Source: Serratia proteamaculans
Lineage (GTDB): Bacteria > Pseudomonadota > Gammaproteobacteria > Enterobacterales > Enterobacteriaceae
Length of the DNA stretch: 64,000 bases
Direction: 5' to 3'
Assembly: GCF_013337185.1 (NCBI RefSeq)
Contig: NZ_SWDE01000001.1
Coordinates: 2,046,001-2,110,000 of the forward strand
The position numbers and the translations under genes are program-made. Below the pieces are notes generated by a model. The model saw nothing but the letters and a program-made list of their open reading frames with translations. It did not search any database and had not been told where the DNA came from. Positions 22,216 to 31,762 of the stretch are shown here, one piece after another (within the stretch, counting starts at the first letter, position 1; each line of letters opens with the position of its first letter).

Positions 22216-22252
22216 ATAGGTGAAAGCTATCTCATTGATTGGTCTTTTACCC
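22216..22252 (+). promoter_or_regulatory. OxyR-type binding site upstream of the peroxiredoxin gene
   Basis: The first half, ATAGGTGAAAGCTAT (22216-22230), fits the published OxyR half-site ATAG-N-T-NNN-A-N-CTAT at every fixed position. A second, weaker half follows in phase after 7 bases (ATTG-N7-ACCC). It ends one base before the predicted -35 region, the usual location for OxyR activation. This is a motif match only. Confidence 0.7.
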
Positions 22253-22281
22253 TTTCTTCACCAAGTCGTGGCCCCTATACT
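22253..22281 (+). promoter_or_regulatory. Sigma-70-type promoter of the peroxiredoxin gene
   Basis: The -10 TATACT (22276-22281, five of six consensus bases) lies 17 bases after a poor -35 (TTTCTT, 22253-22258). A weak -35 next to an OxyR-like site fits an activator-dependent promoter. Confidence 0.6.
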
Positions 22282-22329
22282 GGCCCTTGCTTTTACATCA
22301 ACCCCTTAACACCTATTACAGGAGTAATT

Positions 22330-22932
22330 ATGGTCCTGGTAACTCGTCAAGCCCCTGACTTCACTGCAGCTGCCGTACTTGGCAACGGCGAAATCGTAGA
22401 AAACTTCAACTTCAAGAAGCACCTGAACGGCAAACCAGCCGTACTGTTCTTCTGGCCGATGGACTTCACCTTCGTATGTCCTTCTGAGCTGATCGCTTTC
22501 GATCACCGCTATGAAGAATTCCAGAAGCGTGGCGTTGAAGTGGTTGGCGTTTCATTCGACTCAGAATTTGTCCACAACGCATGGCGTAAAACCCCTGTCG
22601 AAAATGGCGGCATCGGGGAAGTGAAATACGCAATGGTTGCTGACATCAAGCGTGAAATTCAGAAAGCTTACGGCATCGAGCACCCAGAAGCAGGCGTTGC
22701 CCTGCGTGGTTCTTTCCTGATCGACAAAGACGGTGTGGTTCGCGCTCAGGTTGTTAACGACCTGCCAATCGGCCGTAATATCGACGAAATGATCCGTACC
22801 GTTGACGCGCTGCAATTCCACGAGCAACACGGCGAAGTGTGCCCGGCTCAGTGGGAAAAAGGCAAAGCAGGTATGGGCGCATCTCCGGATGGCGTGGCTA
22901 AATACCTGTCCGAGAACGCTTCCAAGCTGTAA
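22330..22932 (+). CDS. 2-Cys peroxiredoxin (AhpC/TsaA family)
   Basis: A 200-residue thiol peroxidase that reduces hydrogen peroxide and organic hydroperoxides. The peroxidatic cysteine is C50 in DFTFVCPSEL and the resolving cysteine C171 in HGEVCPAQW, the typical 2-Cys arrangement. ATG 22330 has GGAG 7 bases upstream (ACAGGAGTAATT); the longer open frame upstream lies in the promoter. No ahpF-like reductase is adjacent, so the reductant is unknown (thioredoxin, or AhpF encoded elsewhere). Codons look highly biased, as for an abundant protein. It sits between acpH and ggt, an insertion relative to E. coli. OxyR control is inferred from the site upstream. Confidence 0.92.
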   Translation: MVLVTRQAPDFTAAAVLGNGEIVENFNFKKHLNGKPAVLFFWPMDFTFVCPSELIAFDHRYEEFQKRGVEVVGVSFDSEFVHNAWRKTPVENGGIGEVKYAMVADIKREIQKAYGIEHPEAGVALRGSFLIDKDGVVRAQVVNDLPIGRNIDEMIRTVDALQFHEQHGEVCPAQWEKGKAGMGASPDGVAKYLSENASKL

Positions 22933-22952
22933 TTTCAGCCTGCAAGTGTATC

Positions 22953-22979
22953 AACCGGCCCTCGCGGCCGGTTTTTTTT
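22953..22979 (+). terminator. Rho-independent terminator after the peroxiredoxin gene
   Basis: AACCGGCC / GGCCGGTT form an 8-bp stem with a 5-base loop, followed by a run of T residues. Confidence 0.9.
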
Positions 22980-23161
22980 GCCCTTTTTTAGGGCAGTCGC
23001 CTCCATTGTGTGCTTCATTTCCTTGTTTCCGCTCACATTTCCCCGGCTGTTTTCCGCACAATCCCTTAACTCTGGCTAGTATCAATAACGCTGGCCCGCT
23101 CTTTGCACAGCAAGAGGGGAAAGCCAAACACAATAAGAAAACTGACAGGGTAGGAATAACT

Positions 23162-24925
23162 ATGTTTTTACAAAAATGGAGCAAGCCGCTGACCATGGCG
23201 GCGCTGCTGGTCAGCAGCAGCCTGTATGCCGCCTCCAATCCGGCGGTCGAAGCCAAAAATGGCATGGTAGTGACATCGCAACATCTGGCCTCACAGGTTG
23301 GCGTGGATATCCTGAAACTGGGCGGCAATGCCATCGATGCAGCCGTAGCCGTGGGTTATGCGCAGGCGGTAGTTAACCCGTGCTGCGGTAACATCGGCGG
23401 CGGCGGCTTTATGACGGTGCACCTGGCCGATGGCACCGACACCTTTATCAACTTCCGCGAAACCGCGCCGGCAGCGGCCAGCGCCAATATGTATCTGGAT
23501 GCCGCAGGCAACGTGAAGAAAGGTGCCAGCCTGTACGGTTATCTGGCCGCCGGGGTACCGGGTACCGTGTTGGGGATGGAAACTGCGCGCAAGAAATACG
23601 GCAAACTGAGCCGCGAGCAGGTGATGGAGCCGGCGATCAAACTGGCGCGTGAGGGCTTTGTGCTGACCCGTGCCGACACCGATATCCTCGATACTACCGT
23701 CGCACGCTTTAAACAGGATGCGGAATCCGCGCGGATTTTCCTGCGCCCTGACGGCACGCCGTTACAGCCAGGCGATCGCCTGGTGCAAAGCGATCTGGCC
23801 AACACGCTGGAGGCCATCGCCAAAGACGGCCCGGATGCCTTCTATAAAGGCAAAATTCCGCAGGCGGTCGAGGCGGCAGCCAAACAGGGTGGCGGAATTC
23901 TGACGGCGGCCGACTTCGCCAACTACAAAGTTACCGAAACCCCGCCGATTACCTGCAGCTATCGCGGCTATAAATTTGTTTCTGCTCCCCCACCCAGCTC
24001 CGGCGGCGTCACGCTGTGCGAAATCCTTAACGTGGTCGAAGGCTACGACCTGAAAAGCATGGGCTTTAATTCGGCGGCGGCCATCCACACCATGACCGAA
24101 GCCATGCGCCACGCCTATATGGACCGTAATACCTACCTCGGCGACCCGGAGTTCATCAAAAACCCGATCGACAGGCTGGTCAGCAAAAGTTATGCCGAGG
24201 AGATCCGCAAGAAAATCGTCGCGGACAAGGCCACACCGTCAGAGAACGTGCAGCCGGGTATGGAACCCCACGAAAAACCGGAAACCACCCACTACTCGAT
24301 TGTCGATCATCAGGGTAACGCCGTTTCCACCACCTACACCGTCAACGGTCGCTTTGGCGCAGTGGTGATTGCTCCTGGCACCGGCTTCTTCCTCAACGAT
24401 GAAATGGACGACTTTACCGTCAAGGTCGGGGAGAAAAACCTGTATGGACTGGTGCAAGGCACCGCCAACAGCATTGCCCCCGGTAAGCGCCCACTATCGT
24501 CAATGAGCCCGACGCTGGTGACCAAGGACAATAAAATCTTTATGGTTCTCGGCTCGCCGGGCGGATCGCGCATCATCACTATCACGCTGCAAACCGCATT
24601 GAACGTGATCGACCACGGTATGGCGCCGCAGGAAGCCGTCGATGCGCCGCGTATCCATCATCAATGGTTGCCGGATGAGGTTTACTACGAACAGCGCGGA
24701 GTTTCTGCCGATACGCTGAAAATTCTCAGCGGTATGGGTTACAAGATGGTCGAGCAAACGCCATGGGGCGCCGCCGAATTGATTCTGGTCGGTCTGCCAG
24801 GCGCAGCTGGCGTCAGCCCGGCCAACTCCGGTAACGACTCTGCGGTTTCCGGCAAGGTGCGTGAAGGTTACCTGTACGGTGCCAACGACGTTCGTCGCCC
24901 GGCTGGTTCTGCCGTAGGCTATTGA
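23162..24925 (+). CDS. ggt: Gamma-glutamyltransferase (periplasmic)
   Basis: A self-cleaving Ntn hydrolase that removes or transfers the gamma-glutamyl group of glutathione and related compounds in the periplasm. The 587-residue precursor has a signal peptide (about 1-23, MFLQKWSKPLTMAALLVSSSLYA). The autoprocessing/catalytic Thr is predicted at 376 in PETTHYSIVD, and the substrate-binding PLSSMSPT and GSPGGSRI segments follow in the small subunit. I start at ATG 23162 (AGGA upstream); the frame is open much further upstream through the terminator but has no signal sequence there. It lies between the peroxiredoxin gene and convergent malZ. Confidence 0.95.
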   Translation: MFLQKWSKPLTMAALLVSSSLYAASNPAVEAKNGMVVTSQHLASQVGVDILKLGGNAIDAAVAVGYAQAVVNPCCGNIGGGGFMTVHLADGTDTFINFRETAPAAASANMYLDAAGNVKKGASLYGYLAAGVPGTVLGMETARKKYGKLSREQVMEPAIKLAREGFVLTRADTDILDTTVARFKQDAESARIFLRPDGTPLQPGDRLVQSDLANTLEAIAKDGPDAFYKGKIPQAVEAAAKQGGGILTAADFANYKVTETPPITCSYRGYKFVSAPPPSSGGVTLCEILNVVEGYDLKSMGFNSAAAIHTMTEAMRHAYMDRNTYLGDPEFIKNPIDRLVSKSYAEEIRKKIVADKATPSENVQPGMEPHEKPETTHYSIVDHQGNAVSTTYTVNGRFGAVVIAPGTGFFLNDEMDDFTVKVGEKNLYGLVQGTANSIAPGKRPLSSMSPTLVTKDNKIFMVLGSPGGSRIITITLQTALNVIDHGMAPQEAVDAPRIHHQWLPDEVYYEQRGVSADTLKILSGMGYKMVEQTPWGAAELILVGLPGAAGVSPANSGNDSAVSGKVREGYLYGANDVRRPAGSAVGY

Positions 24926-24931
24926 TCTGAC

Positions 24932-24981
24932 TGGGCGTGTGAACGCCCACTAACCCAGTAAGGGGCCGGTATTCCGGCCCC
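24932..24981. terminator. Two stem-loops between ggt and malZ
   Basis: TGGGCG/CGCCCA (24932-24949) and GGGGCCGG/CCGGCCCC (24962-24981, TATT loop) lie between two convergent genes. Neither is followed by a clear T run on either strand, so termination is probable but not proven by sequence. Confidence 0.5.
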
Positions 24982-24990
24982 ATTACCGAA

Positions 24991-26814
24991 CTAACCGGCT
25001 CGTCGCCACAGAGTCACGGACTCCTCGCCTAATTGCAGCGAGACAGCACTCTGCCCGTCATGCAACTCGCCATCCCCTTCCAGCCGTTGCCATTGGCCTG
25101 CGGCCAGCAGCGGACTGTACGGTAAAGTCACTGTGCCACTGCCTCCGCGTTGTAACGCCACCAGCACCTGCTCCTGTTGATAGACGCGCACAAACGCCAG
25201 CGTTTCCCCGCTGGCGTGCAGTACCTGACAACCGCCGCGGCGCAGCGCCAGACTCTGTTTACGCAGTGCCGCCATACGCTGGCACAGGGCCAACAAGCTC
25301 AGGTCCCATTGGCTCTCATCCCACGGGAAAGGCTTGCGGCAGAACGGGTCGTTGGCGCCATCCAGGCCAATCTCATCGCCATAATACAGGCAAGGCACGC
25401 CGATCCAGCTCATCAGCCACACCGCCGCCATGCGCATCCGCGCCTGATTGCCCTGTAATAGCGTAAGAAAACGTGCGGTGTCATGGCTGTCGAGCTGGTT
25501 GAACTGAATCAACTGGCTGCCATGCGGCAGCCCGGCCCGGTAGTCATCCATCCACTGGGCACAGTCCGCCGCGTCCATTTGTACCGGGTGGTGCGCCACG
25601 TCCAGCCCAGCAAGGAACCCCCGCACCGGCAGGGCAAACCCCATATAATTCATCGCGGCATCTTCCACCCCGGCATGCAGCCAGCGACGCGCATCGCCAA
25701 AATGTTCACCCAGCACGTAAGCCTGCGGATTTTCCTGTTTCACCGCCTGATAAATGCCCGCCAGATGCTGCAAGTTACCGCTAGCCCCGCCGTTCTCACC
25801 CAGCATATGCACCACGTCCAACCGCCAGCCATCAATGCTGTACGGTGGCCGCAGCCAATGACGCACTACGCTGCCCTCACCGCGATAAATCGCCTCGGCC
25901 ACCTGCGGCTCAGCGAAATTGAGCTTCGGCAGGCTGGCGTTACCCTTCCAGTCGAGCGCCCGGCCATCGGAGTAGAAATTAAACCAGCCGCGATAGGGAG
26001 AATCAGGGTGATGGCAAGCGCCGTTCTCACCTTGCTGATGGCGGTCAAACCACGGATGCGAATCACCGGTATGGTTAAACACCCCGTCCAGCACCAGTTT
26101 CATCCCTACCTTGTAAGTGCTCACTCGCAAACGCTGCAGGGCAGCATTACCGCCGAGATAGGGATCGACCTGGTAATAGTCTTCGGTATCGTATTTATGC
26201 ACGCTCGGTGCGGTGAATATCGGGTTTAAATACAGCGCCGTCACCCCCAGCTTCTGTAAATAAGGCAGCTTTTGGTTGATGCCATCCAGGTCACCACCAT
26301 AGAAGGTCGACGCGGCATGGAGGTCTTCCAGCGGATGTTGCCAATCCTGACGCACCACATCGCAACCGGCTGCATGATGACGATAACTGCCGCTCTGAAT
26401 GCCGTGCTCTCCCCCGCTACTGGCAAAGCGATCGGGGAAAATTTGATAAAAAATCTGATCCGCCACCCAGACCGGGCTGCTATCGGGCACGTCGACCGCA
26501 AACTGTGTCAACTGCCCCGGCGGTGTTACTGACCAGCCCCGGGGCCCGAACCATTGCTGACGATCTGCCCAAACCAGCTTGAAACAGTAACGACGGGTTG
26601 GCTCACCTTCATTGAGCGTCAAACTGGCCTGATAGCGGTGCAAACCCTCCGCCTGCTGAGCTTTCATGATCAGCAGCCATTCTTCATTATCCGGTTCGGC
26701 TCGTAAAAAAACCCGTTCGGGTAAATCATCCCCCTGTAACCACAGCGTGATATCCAGGCGTTGCCCCTTCTTCACCACAAAGGGCGGGACCGGTTGATGC
26801 CAGGCATTCAGCAT
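24991..26814 (-). CDS. malZ: Maltodextrin glucosidase
   Basis: A cytoplasmic GH13 enzyme that removes glucose from the reducing end of maltodextrins. The 607 residues begin [13 protein letters not shown] like E. coli MalZ, with AGGAGG upstream. Domain order: N-terminal beta domain (about 1-110), (beta/alpha)8 barrel, C-terminal beta domain. Catalytic residues are recognised in context: the nucleophile Asp in [13 protein letters not shown], the acid/base Glu in [10 protein letters not shown], and the third Asp in [10 protein letters not shown]. The open frame upstream to 26877 is not part of the family. Weak MalT-box-like sequences lie upstream. It is divergent from the YbdG-type channel gene. 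Confidence 0.95.
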   Translation of the reverse strand: MLNAWHQPVPPFVVKKGQRLDITLWLQGDDLPERVFLRAEPDNEEWLLIMKAQQAEGLHRYQASLTLNEGEPTRRYCFKLVWADRQQWFGPRGWSVTPPGQLTQFAVDVPDSSPVWVADQIFYQIFPDRFASSGGEHGIQSGSYRHHAAGCDVVRQDWQHPLEDLHAASTFYGGDLDGINQKLPYLQKLGVTALYLNPIFTAPSVHKYDTEDYYQVDPYLGGNAALQRLRVSTYKVGMKLVLDGVFNHTGDSHPWFDRHQQGENGACHHPDSPYRGWFNFYSDGRALDWKGNASLPKLNFAEPQVAEAIYRGEGSVVRHWLRPPYSIDGWRLDVVHMLGENGGASGNLQHLAGIYQAVKQENPQAYVLGEHFGDARRWLHAGVEDAAMNYMGFALPVRGFLAGLDVAHHPVQMDAADCAQWMDDYRAGLPHGSQLIQFNQLDSHDTARFLTLLQGNQARMRMAAVWLMSWIGVPCLYYGDEIGLDGANDPFCRKPFPWDESQWDLSLLALCQRMAALRKQSLALRRGGCQVLHASGETLAFVRVYQQEQVLVALQRGGSGTVTLPYSPLLAAGQWQRLEGDGELHDGQSAVSLQLGEESVTLWRRAG

Positions 26815-26893
26815 GACTTTCCTCCTGCTGTACAAAACGAAATCGACGACGTTATTCAATGCCACGAACAATGCCACGTTGAGTGCCAGTCCC

Positions 26894-26926
26894 CCTCCTC
26901 TCTGGTTGGTAAACTCAGGGAGGAGC
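26894..26926. promoter_or_regulatory. Possible inverted pair of MalT-like boxes upstream of malZ
   Basis: Two decamers each match 8 of 10 positions of the MalT core GGGGAKGAGG: AGAGAGGAGG on the minus strand (26903-26894) and AGGGAGGAGC on the plus strand (26917-26926). They lie about 80-112 bases before malZ, a maltose-regulon gene in E. coli. Short purine-rich motifs match easily by chance, so this is tentative. Confidence 0.3.
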
Positions 26927-27063
26927 CGGGGGGTGGAGAGAGTCGGTCAGCGGCAACCCTATGTAAAAAAGGGTAAAAACACGCACATTACGGCCCGCAG
27001 CCATTAGGCTAACGTGTTTTGAGTCTATTGGATATTTTTTGCACATTTTTTAAAGGAGCGGCA

Positions 27064-28329
27064 ATGCAACAACAGATAACCCTGTGGCTGGAAAAGTTCG
27101 GGCTGGAATTTAGCGGGGTGATGTCTCTGCTGATGGTGCTGGGGCTGATCGTCCTGATTTCGGTGGCGATCCATCTGGTGCTGCACCGCGTGGTACTGAA
27201 GGCGATCCAGCGTCGTGGCCAACAATCGCAGCGCGTCTGGCAGCAGGCAATCACCCAGTACAAGCTGTTCCAGCGTATGGCGTTGTTATTGCAGGGGGTG
27301 ATCATTAATCTGCAGGCCGTGCTGTGGTTACACGCCGGTGGCCAGACGCAGGCGATTATCGTCACCGCCGCCCAGGTGTGGATCATGGGCTTCGCCCTGC
27401 TGTCGTTGTTTTCCCTGCTCGATACGCTGTTGGCGATGCTGCGCCAAAGCCCGATTTCAAACCAGTTGCCGCTGCGCGGTATTTTCCAGGGGCTGAAGCT
27501 GGTAGCCGCCATCCTGATTGGCATCATGATCGTGTCCTTACTGATGGGCAAATCGCCATTGCTGCTGCTCAGCGGCCTGGGGGCGATGACCGCCGTGCTG
27601 ATGTTGGTGTTTAAAGACCCGATCCTCGGTCTGGTGGCCGGTATTCAGCTTTCTGCCAACGATATGCTGACCATCGGCGACTGGCTGGAGATGCCGAAGT
27701 ACGGCGCGGACGGTGCGGTCACCGACATCGGCCTGACCACGGTAAAAGTGCGAAACTGGGATAATACCGTCACCACTATCCCAACCTACGCGCTGATTTC
27801 CGACTCCTTTAAAAACTGGCGTTCAATGTCGGAATCCGGCGGTCGCCGCATTAAGCGCAGCATCAATATCGATACCACCAGCGTCCATTTCCTGTCGGAT
27901 GAAGAACAACAGCGGCTGAACCGCAATCCGCTGCTGCAACGTTATCTGAACGATAAAACGCAGGAGTTGAGTCAACATAACCAGCAGATCGCCGTAGATC
28001 TCAGTTCCCCCCTCAACGGCCGCCGTCTGACCAATCTGGGTACGCTACGCGCGTATCTGGTGGCCTACCTGCGCGCCCACCCAAATATTCACCAGAATAT
28101 GACGCTGATGGTGCGTCAGTTGGCCCCGCTGCCGGAAGGGTTGCCGTTGGAAATCTATGCCTTCACCAACACCACGGTCTGGGCGGAATACGAAAGTATT
28201 CAATCGGATATTTTTGACCATATTCTGGCGGTGATTAACGAATTCGATCTGCGGGTACATCAAACGCCAACCGGCAACGACATGCGCAGCATGCTCAGCC
28301 AAATGCGGCAAACGGCAGAGATTTCCTGA
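27064..28329 (+). CDS. ybdG: Mechanosensitive channel, YbdG/MscM type
   Basis: A 421-residue inner-membrane MscS-superfamily protein. It matches E. coli YbdG (415 aa) along its length: five hydrophobic segments, then the pore-lining and beta-domain block [51 protein letters not shown] and [26 protein letters not shown]. coli YbdG gives miniconductance MscM activity and is linked to osmotic downshock. ATG 27064 is chosen because AAAGGAG lies just upstream; the frame also opens at 27019 without a ribosome site. It is placed between malZ and proY, unlike in E. coli. Confidence 0.9.
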   Translation: MQQQITLWLEKFGLEFSGVMSLLMVLGLIVLISVAIHLVLHRVVLKAIQRRGQQSQRVWQQAITQYKLFQRMALLLQGVIINLQAVLWLHAGGQTQAIIVTAAQVWIMGFALLSLFSLLDTLLAMLRQSPISNQLPLRGIFQGLKLVAAILIGIMIVSLLMGKSPLLLLSGLGAMTAVLMLVFKDPILGLVAGIQLSANDMLTIGDWLEMPKYGADGAVTDIGLTTVKVRNWDNTVTTIPTYALISDSFKNWRSMSESGGRRIKRSINIDTTSVHFLSDEEQQRLNRNPLLQRYLNDKTQELSQHNQQIAVDLSSPLNGRRLTNLGTLRAYLVAYLRAHPNIHQNMTLMVRQLAPLPEGLPLEIYAFTNTTVWAEYESIQSDIFDHILAVINEFDLRVHQTPTGNDMRSMLSQMRQTAEIS

Positions 28330-28460
28330 CGCAAGCTGACGTAACTGTTTCTGCCGGAAATGACTCTCAACCCAGGAGCAACGGATGTCTCAGTCCGCTT
28401 TTCTTTCAGCATAAAAACAGCGTTAATACATTGATTAACGCCCGCTGAAGGAAAAGAGGA

Positions 28461-28724
28461 TTGCTGAAACCACTACGCCACCGACTGTTTAGCTTGTTGG
28501 CCGCCCTGATGTTTATTGGCTGCTTGCACAACGCCTCGCTGGACGAAAGCCGGATGAGCCAGACCTTGCAGCCGGCACTGAGTACCCTGAGCCGCAACAT
28601 GCAGGATATCCGCGAGATGCTGGCGCGCGCTGCAGGCGACGAGAATGAAGAACGCCTCAACGACAGCAGCCTGCGCATTGAGGCTCGCGCCTCCGGCGAC
28701 GATGAACCCGAGGAAAATAGATAA
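28461..28724 (+). CDS. Small membrane-anchored or exported protein of unknown function
   Basis: I do not recognise this gene. A TTG start at 28461 has AAGGA 8 bases upstream. The 87 residues begin with two basic stretches and a hydrophobic segment (about 7-20, HRLFSLLAALMFIGC) that resembles a signal anchor; FIGC is lipobox-like but has Phe at -3. The rest is hydrophilic with a charged, acidic C-terminus (NEERLNDSSLRIEARASGDDEPEENR). It lies 131 bases after ybdG and directly before a bidirectional terminator, which supports it being transcribed. Confidence 0.5.
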   Translation: MLKPLRHRLFSLLAALMFIGCLHNASLDESRMSQTLQPALSTLSRNMQDIREMLARAAGDENEERLNDSSLRIEARASGDDEPEENR

Positions 28725-28725
28725 A

Positions 28726-28752
28726 AAAACACCGGCGCATGGCCGGTGTTTT
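28726..28752. terminator. Bidirectional terminator between the small gene and proY
   Basis: AAAACACCGGC / GCCGGTGTTTT form an 11-bp perfect stem with a 5-base loop and A/T runs on both sides, between convergent genes. Confidence 0.88.
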
Positions 28753-28757
28753 CATTT

Positions 28758-30164
28758 TCAGTCCTGCTGCTGCGCCAGCACTGCCTGTTTCTTCTGGTGG
28801 TTGAGCTTGAAGTAATAACCCGCCAACAGCACCACCACCCAGACCAGACCGGCATACAGCGATACGCGGGTGGTTGGGAAGTAGCCGATCAGACCGATGA
28901 TAAACACCAGGAAGATAATCGCCACCACCGAGGTAAATACGCCGCCGCGCAGCGGGAAGGCCAGGTTTTTCACCTGCTCTTTGCTCAGGCTACGACGGAA
29001 AGCAATCTGCGAGAACAGGATCATGATCCACACCCAAACGGTGGCGAAAGTCGCCAGAGAGGCAATCACCAGGAACACGTTTTCCGGCATGATGTAGTTG
29101 AGGTACACCGCCAGCAACAGCGCCAGCATCATCACCACCACCGTGACCCACGGAATACCGCGTTTGGATACCTTGCTGAACATCTTCGGCGCGTGGCCCT
29201 GCTCAGCCATGCCGTGCAGCATACGGCCAACGCCAAACACATCGCTGTTAATCGCGGACAGCGACGCGGTGATCACCACAAAGTTAAGGATCCCCGCCGC
29301 CACGGTAATGCCCATGTGCTGGAAGGTCAGCACGAACGGGCTGCCATTGGTACCCACCTGGTTCCACGGGTAAATCGACATAATGACGAACAGCGTACCG
29401 ACGTAGAACACCAGAATACGCCACGGCACCGAGTTGATGGCCTTGGGAATCGAGCTTTTCGGATCTTTGGCTTCACCGGCGGTGATACCGATAATTTCGA
29501 TGCCGCCGTAGGCAAACATCACCAACTGCAACGACAGGATCATGCCGATAAAGCCGTTACTGAAGAAGCCGCCGTTAGACCACAGGTTATGGATACCGGT
29601 CGGCTGGCCGCCGTTACCAATCCCCCAGATGATGATGCCGATACCGGCAGCAATCATGATGATGATGGTGGCCACTTTGAAGAACGAGAACCAAAACTCC
29701 AGCTCACCGAACACCTTCACGCTCATCAGATTGATGGCGCCAATCACCAGCACCACGCTCAGCACCCAAATCCAGTGCGGCACCTCTGGGAACCAAATCC
29801 CCATATAGATACCGAACGCCGTCACGTCGGCAATCGCGACAATCAGGATTTCAAAACAGTAAGTCCAGCCGGTGATATATCCGGCCATCGGGCCAAGATA
29901 GTCCTGCGCATAGCGTGAAAACGAACTGGCCTGCGGGTTGTTGACCGACATCTCGCCCAGCGCGCGCATGATGATAAAGGCGACAATACCGCCAATCAGG
30001 TAGGCCAGCAAAACGCTCGGGCCGGCCATTTTAATGGCGTCCGCCGAACCGTAGAACAGACCGGTGCCGATAGCCGAACCCAGCGCCATAAAGCGAATGT
30101 GGCGCGTACTGAGGCCGCGTTTCAGCTTATTGGCCGCAGGGGCGGCGGGTGACTGTTGTTGCAT
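28758..30164 (-). CDS. proY: Amino acid permease ProY
   Basis: A 468-residue APC-superfamily transporter with 12 predicted membrane segments. The family signature is near the N-terminus ([30 protein letters not shown]), and the [16 protein letters not shown] and [20 protein letters not shown] stretches are typical of the proline/aromatic amino-acid permease group. The name ProY follows from position beside brnQ and similarity to the E. coli cryptic proline transporter; the real substrate is uncertain. It is separated from brnQ by a terminator. Confidence 0.88.
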   Translation of the reverse strand: MQQQSPAAPAANKLKRGLSTRHIRFMALGSAIGTGLFYGSADAIKMAGPSVLLAYLIGGIVAFIIMRALGEMSVNNPQASSFSRYAQDYLGPMAGYITGWTYCFEILIVAIADVTAFGIYMGIWFPEVPHWIWVLSVVLVIGAINLMSVKVFGELEFWFSFFKVATIIIMIAAGIGIIIWGIGNGGQPTGIHNLWSNGGFFSNGFIGMILSLQLVMFAYGGIEIIGITAGEAKDPKSSIPKAINSVPWRILVFYVGTLFVIMSIYPWNQVGTNGSPFVLTFQHMGITVAAGILNFVVITASLSAINSDVFGVGRMLHGMAEQGHAPKMFSKVSKRGIPWVTVVVMMLALLLAVYLNYIMPENVFLVIASLATFATVWVWIMILFSQIAFRRSLSKEQVKNLAFPLRGGVFTSVVAIIFLVFIIGLIGYFPTTRVSLYAGLVWVVVLLAGYYFKLNHQKKQAVLAQQQD

Positions 30165-30190
30165 GAAGATAACCCGTGTTTTTTAAACGT

Positions 30191-30216
30191 AAAAAAGCCA
30201 CGGACAAGTCCGTGGC
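30191..30216 (-). terminator. Rho-independent terminator after brnQ
   Basis: GCCACGGAC / GTCCGTGGC form a perfect 9-bp stem with a two-base loop, followed on the minus strand by TTTTTT. It lies between brnQ and proY, so proY probably has its own expression. Confidence 0.88.
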
Positions 30217-30235
30217 CCAAAATTTAGCCGGGGAA

Positions 30236-31555
30236 TTAGGAGTGCGCGGTCACTTCAGAGCGCGTACAAACCCGGTCATAAATTGCGACCAGCACCAGCA
30301 TCAGCAGCGACGGCGGCAACCATGCCAGTCCCTGATCCGCCAATGGCAGGTGATTGGTCCACTCCGGCAGGAAATGCTGGAAGGTAGACGCTTTCACCGC
30401 GTCAAGGATACCAAACAACAGGCTGACTAACATCACCGGCGCGATGATACGCGGTGCGCTGTTCCACCAACGCAGGGTGAAACTCAGCACCACCAGCACG
30501 ATACACGGCGGATAAATCGCGGTCAGTACCGGGATAGAGATCTGGATCAGATGGCTCAGGCCCAGGTTGGAAACCAGCATCGAGAACAGACCCAAAATGA
30601 ACACCAGCGTCTTGTAAGAGAACGGCAGGTATTGGGCAAAAAACTCGGCGCAGGCGCAGGTCAGGCCAACCGCAGTCACCATACAGGCGATAAAGATCAG
30701 CGCCGCCAGGAAGAAGCTGCCCAACCCACCGAAGGTGTTCTGTACGTAAGCATGCAGGATCACCGCGCCGTTGGTGGCATCAGGCACCAATACGCCGCTG
30801 CCGGAACCCAGCTTGAACAGGCTCAGGTAAACCAGCGTCAGACCGACACCGGCGATCAGGCCCGCCAGAATGGTGTAACGCGTCAGCAATTTGGCATCCT
30901 TCACACCACGGGAACGCGCGGCGTTAACGATGACGATGCCGAACACCAGCGCGCCCAGCGTATCCATGGTCAGATAGCCGTTAACGAAGCCGGTAGAGAA
31001 TGGAACGTTCTGATAAACCTCGGTCGCCGGAATTGGCGTGCCCGCAGGCCAGGCCAACGCGGCAATACCCAGCGCGCCCAGCGCAACGATTTTAAGCGGT
31101 GCCAGTACGTGGCCGACAGTATCAAGCAGGCGGCCCGGATACAGAGAGATACCAATCACCAGCGCGAAATACACCAGGCTGTAAATAAACAGCGGCATGG
31201 CACCGTCACCGGTCAGCGGGGCAATACCCACTTCAAAGGAGACGGTCGCGGTACGCGGGGTGGCGAATAGCGGGCCGACGGCCAGATAGCAGACGGTCGC
31301 CAGCAGCAGACCGGCGCGACGCCCAATTGGCGTACTCAGGGCGTCAATGCCGCCACCGACACGAGCCAGCGCGATCACCGTCATCACCGGTAGACCGACG
31401 GCAGTGATCAGGAAGCCGATAGCTGCAGTCCAGACGTGTTCACCGGACTGTAAACCGACCATCGGCGGGAAAATGATATTCCCGGCGCCGACGAATAAGG
31501 CAAAGGTCATAAAACCCAATGCGATAATATCTTTTGACGTTAAACGATGACTCAT
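30236..31555 (-). CDS. brnQ: Branched-chain amino acid carrier BrnQ
   Basis: A sodium- or proton-coupled LIVCS-family carrier for leucine, isoleucine and valine in the inner membrane. The 439 residues match the family length, with about 12 hydrophobic segments. Diagnostic stretches are [25 protein letters not shown] (about 17-41), [17 protein letters not shown] (about 97-113), and [14 protein letters not shown] in the second half. An unusual leader with an LLLLV-containing peptide and hairpins lies upstream, suggesting amino-acid-dependent attenuation. Confidence 0.95.
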   Translation of the reverse strand: MSHRLTSKDIIALGFMTFALFVGAGNIIFPPMVGLQSGEHVWTAAIGFLITAVGLPVMTVIALARVGGGIDALSTPIGRRAGLLLATVCYLAVGPLFATPRTATVSFEVGIAPLTGDGAMPLFIYSLVYFALVIGISLYPGRLLDTVGHVLAPLKIVALGALGIAALAWPAGTPIPATEVYQNVPFSTGFVNGYLTMDTLGALVFGIVIVNAARSRGVKDAKLLTRYTILAGLIAGVGLTLVYLSLFKLGSGSGVLVPDATNGAVILHAYVQNTFGGLGSFFLAALIFIACMVTAVGLTCACAEFFAQYLPFSYKTLVFILGLFSMLVSNLGLSHLIQISIPVLTAIYPPCIVLVVLSFTLRWWNSAPRIIAPVMLVSLLFGILDAVKASTFQHFLPEWTNHLPLADQGLAWLPPSLLMLVLVAIYDRVCTRSEVTAHS

Positions 31556-31581
31556 ACGATGTCGTGTTGCCTGTTCAAATG

Positions 31582-31625
31582 AAAAAAAGTGCCCGATAGG
31601 TGGTGGCGTTATGCCCCACCCGGTT
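31582..31625 (-). terminator. Candidate attenuator terminator in the brnQ leader
   Basis: Reading the minus strand, CCG-G-GTGG-GGC pairs with GCC-A-CCAC-CTAT-CGG (31625-31595) around an ATAAC loop; then GCAC and seven T residues (31588-31582). The stem is interrupted by a bulge and an interior loop, so it is weaker than the intergenic terminators nearby, as expected for a conditional structure. It lies 27 bases before the brnQ start. Confidence 0.5.
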
Positions 31626-31639
31626 GCCGGCTTGCCATT

Positions 31640-31672
31640 TCATCGCGAGACCAATAAGAGCAGAAAACGCAT
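31640..31672 (-). CDS. Candidate brnQ leader peptide (MRFLLLLVSR)
   Basis: The ten-codon frame ATG CGT TTT CTG CTC TTA TTG GTC TCG CGA TGA encodes MRFLLLLVSR. Four consecutive leucines and a valine, in a tiny frame ahead of a leucine/valine/isoleucine carrier, are what a branched-chain attenuator leader looks like. GGA lies 4 bases before the ATG, a modest ribosome site. The codons overlap the 3' arm of a hairpin (31653-31696) and precede a terminator-like structure. No such leader is known to me for brnQ. Confidence 0.6.
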   Translation of the reverse strand: MRFLLLLVSR

Positions 31673-31696
31673 AACGTCCGGCGTTTTGTCCTTATT
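31653..31696 (-). promoter_or_regulatory. Hairpin overlapping the brnQ leader peptide
   Basis: AATAAG...AAAACGC (minus strand, 31696-31681) pairs with GCGTTTT...CTTATT (31670-31653), a two-part stem with an internal loop. The 3' arm contains the leader start and its leucine codons, so ribosome movement over the leader would open it. This matches the 1:2 stem of a classical attenuator, by inference. Confidence 0.5.
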
Positions 31697-31735
31697 CGAA
31701 AGTGACCACTCATGATGATGGGCAGAGTTTTAGGA

Positions 31736-31762
31736 GTTATAAATGGAGGTTTAGTCCGACAA
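31736..31762 (-). promoter_or_regulatory. Candidate brnQ promoter
   Basis: The minus-strand -10 TATAAC (31741-31736) and -35 TTGTCG (31762-31757) are separated by 15 bases, shorter than ideal. A start near 31729 would give a leader RNA of about 175 bases before brnQ, containing the peptide and hairpins. Confidence 0.4.

Noticed and set aside
22802-23161. N-terminal extension of ggt back to 22802
   Set aside because: The extra 120 codons pass through the peroxiredoxin gene, its terminator and the ggt promoter region; the signal peptide begins at 23162.
28746-29918. 390-codon plus-strand open frame opposite proY
   Set aside because: Antisense to proY and composed largely of His, Asp, Asn and Arg; it begins in the terminator stem.
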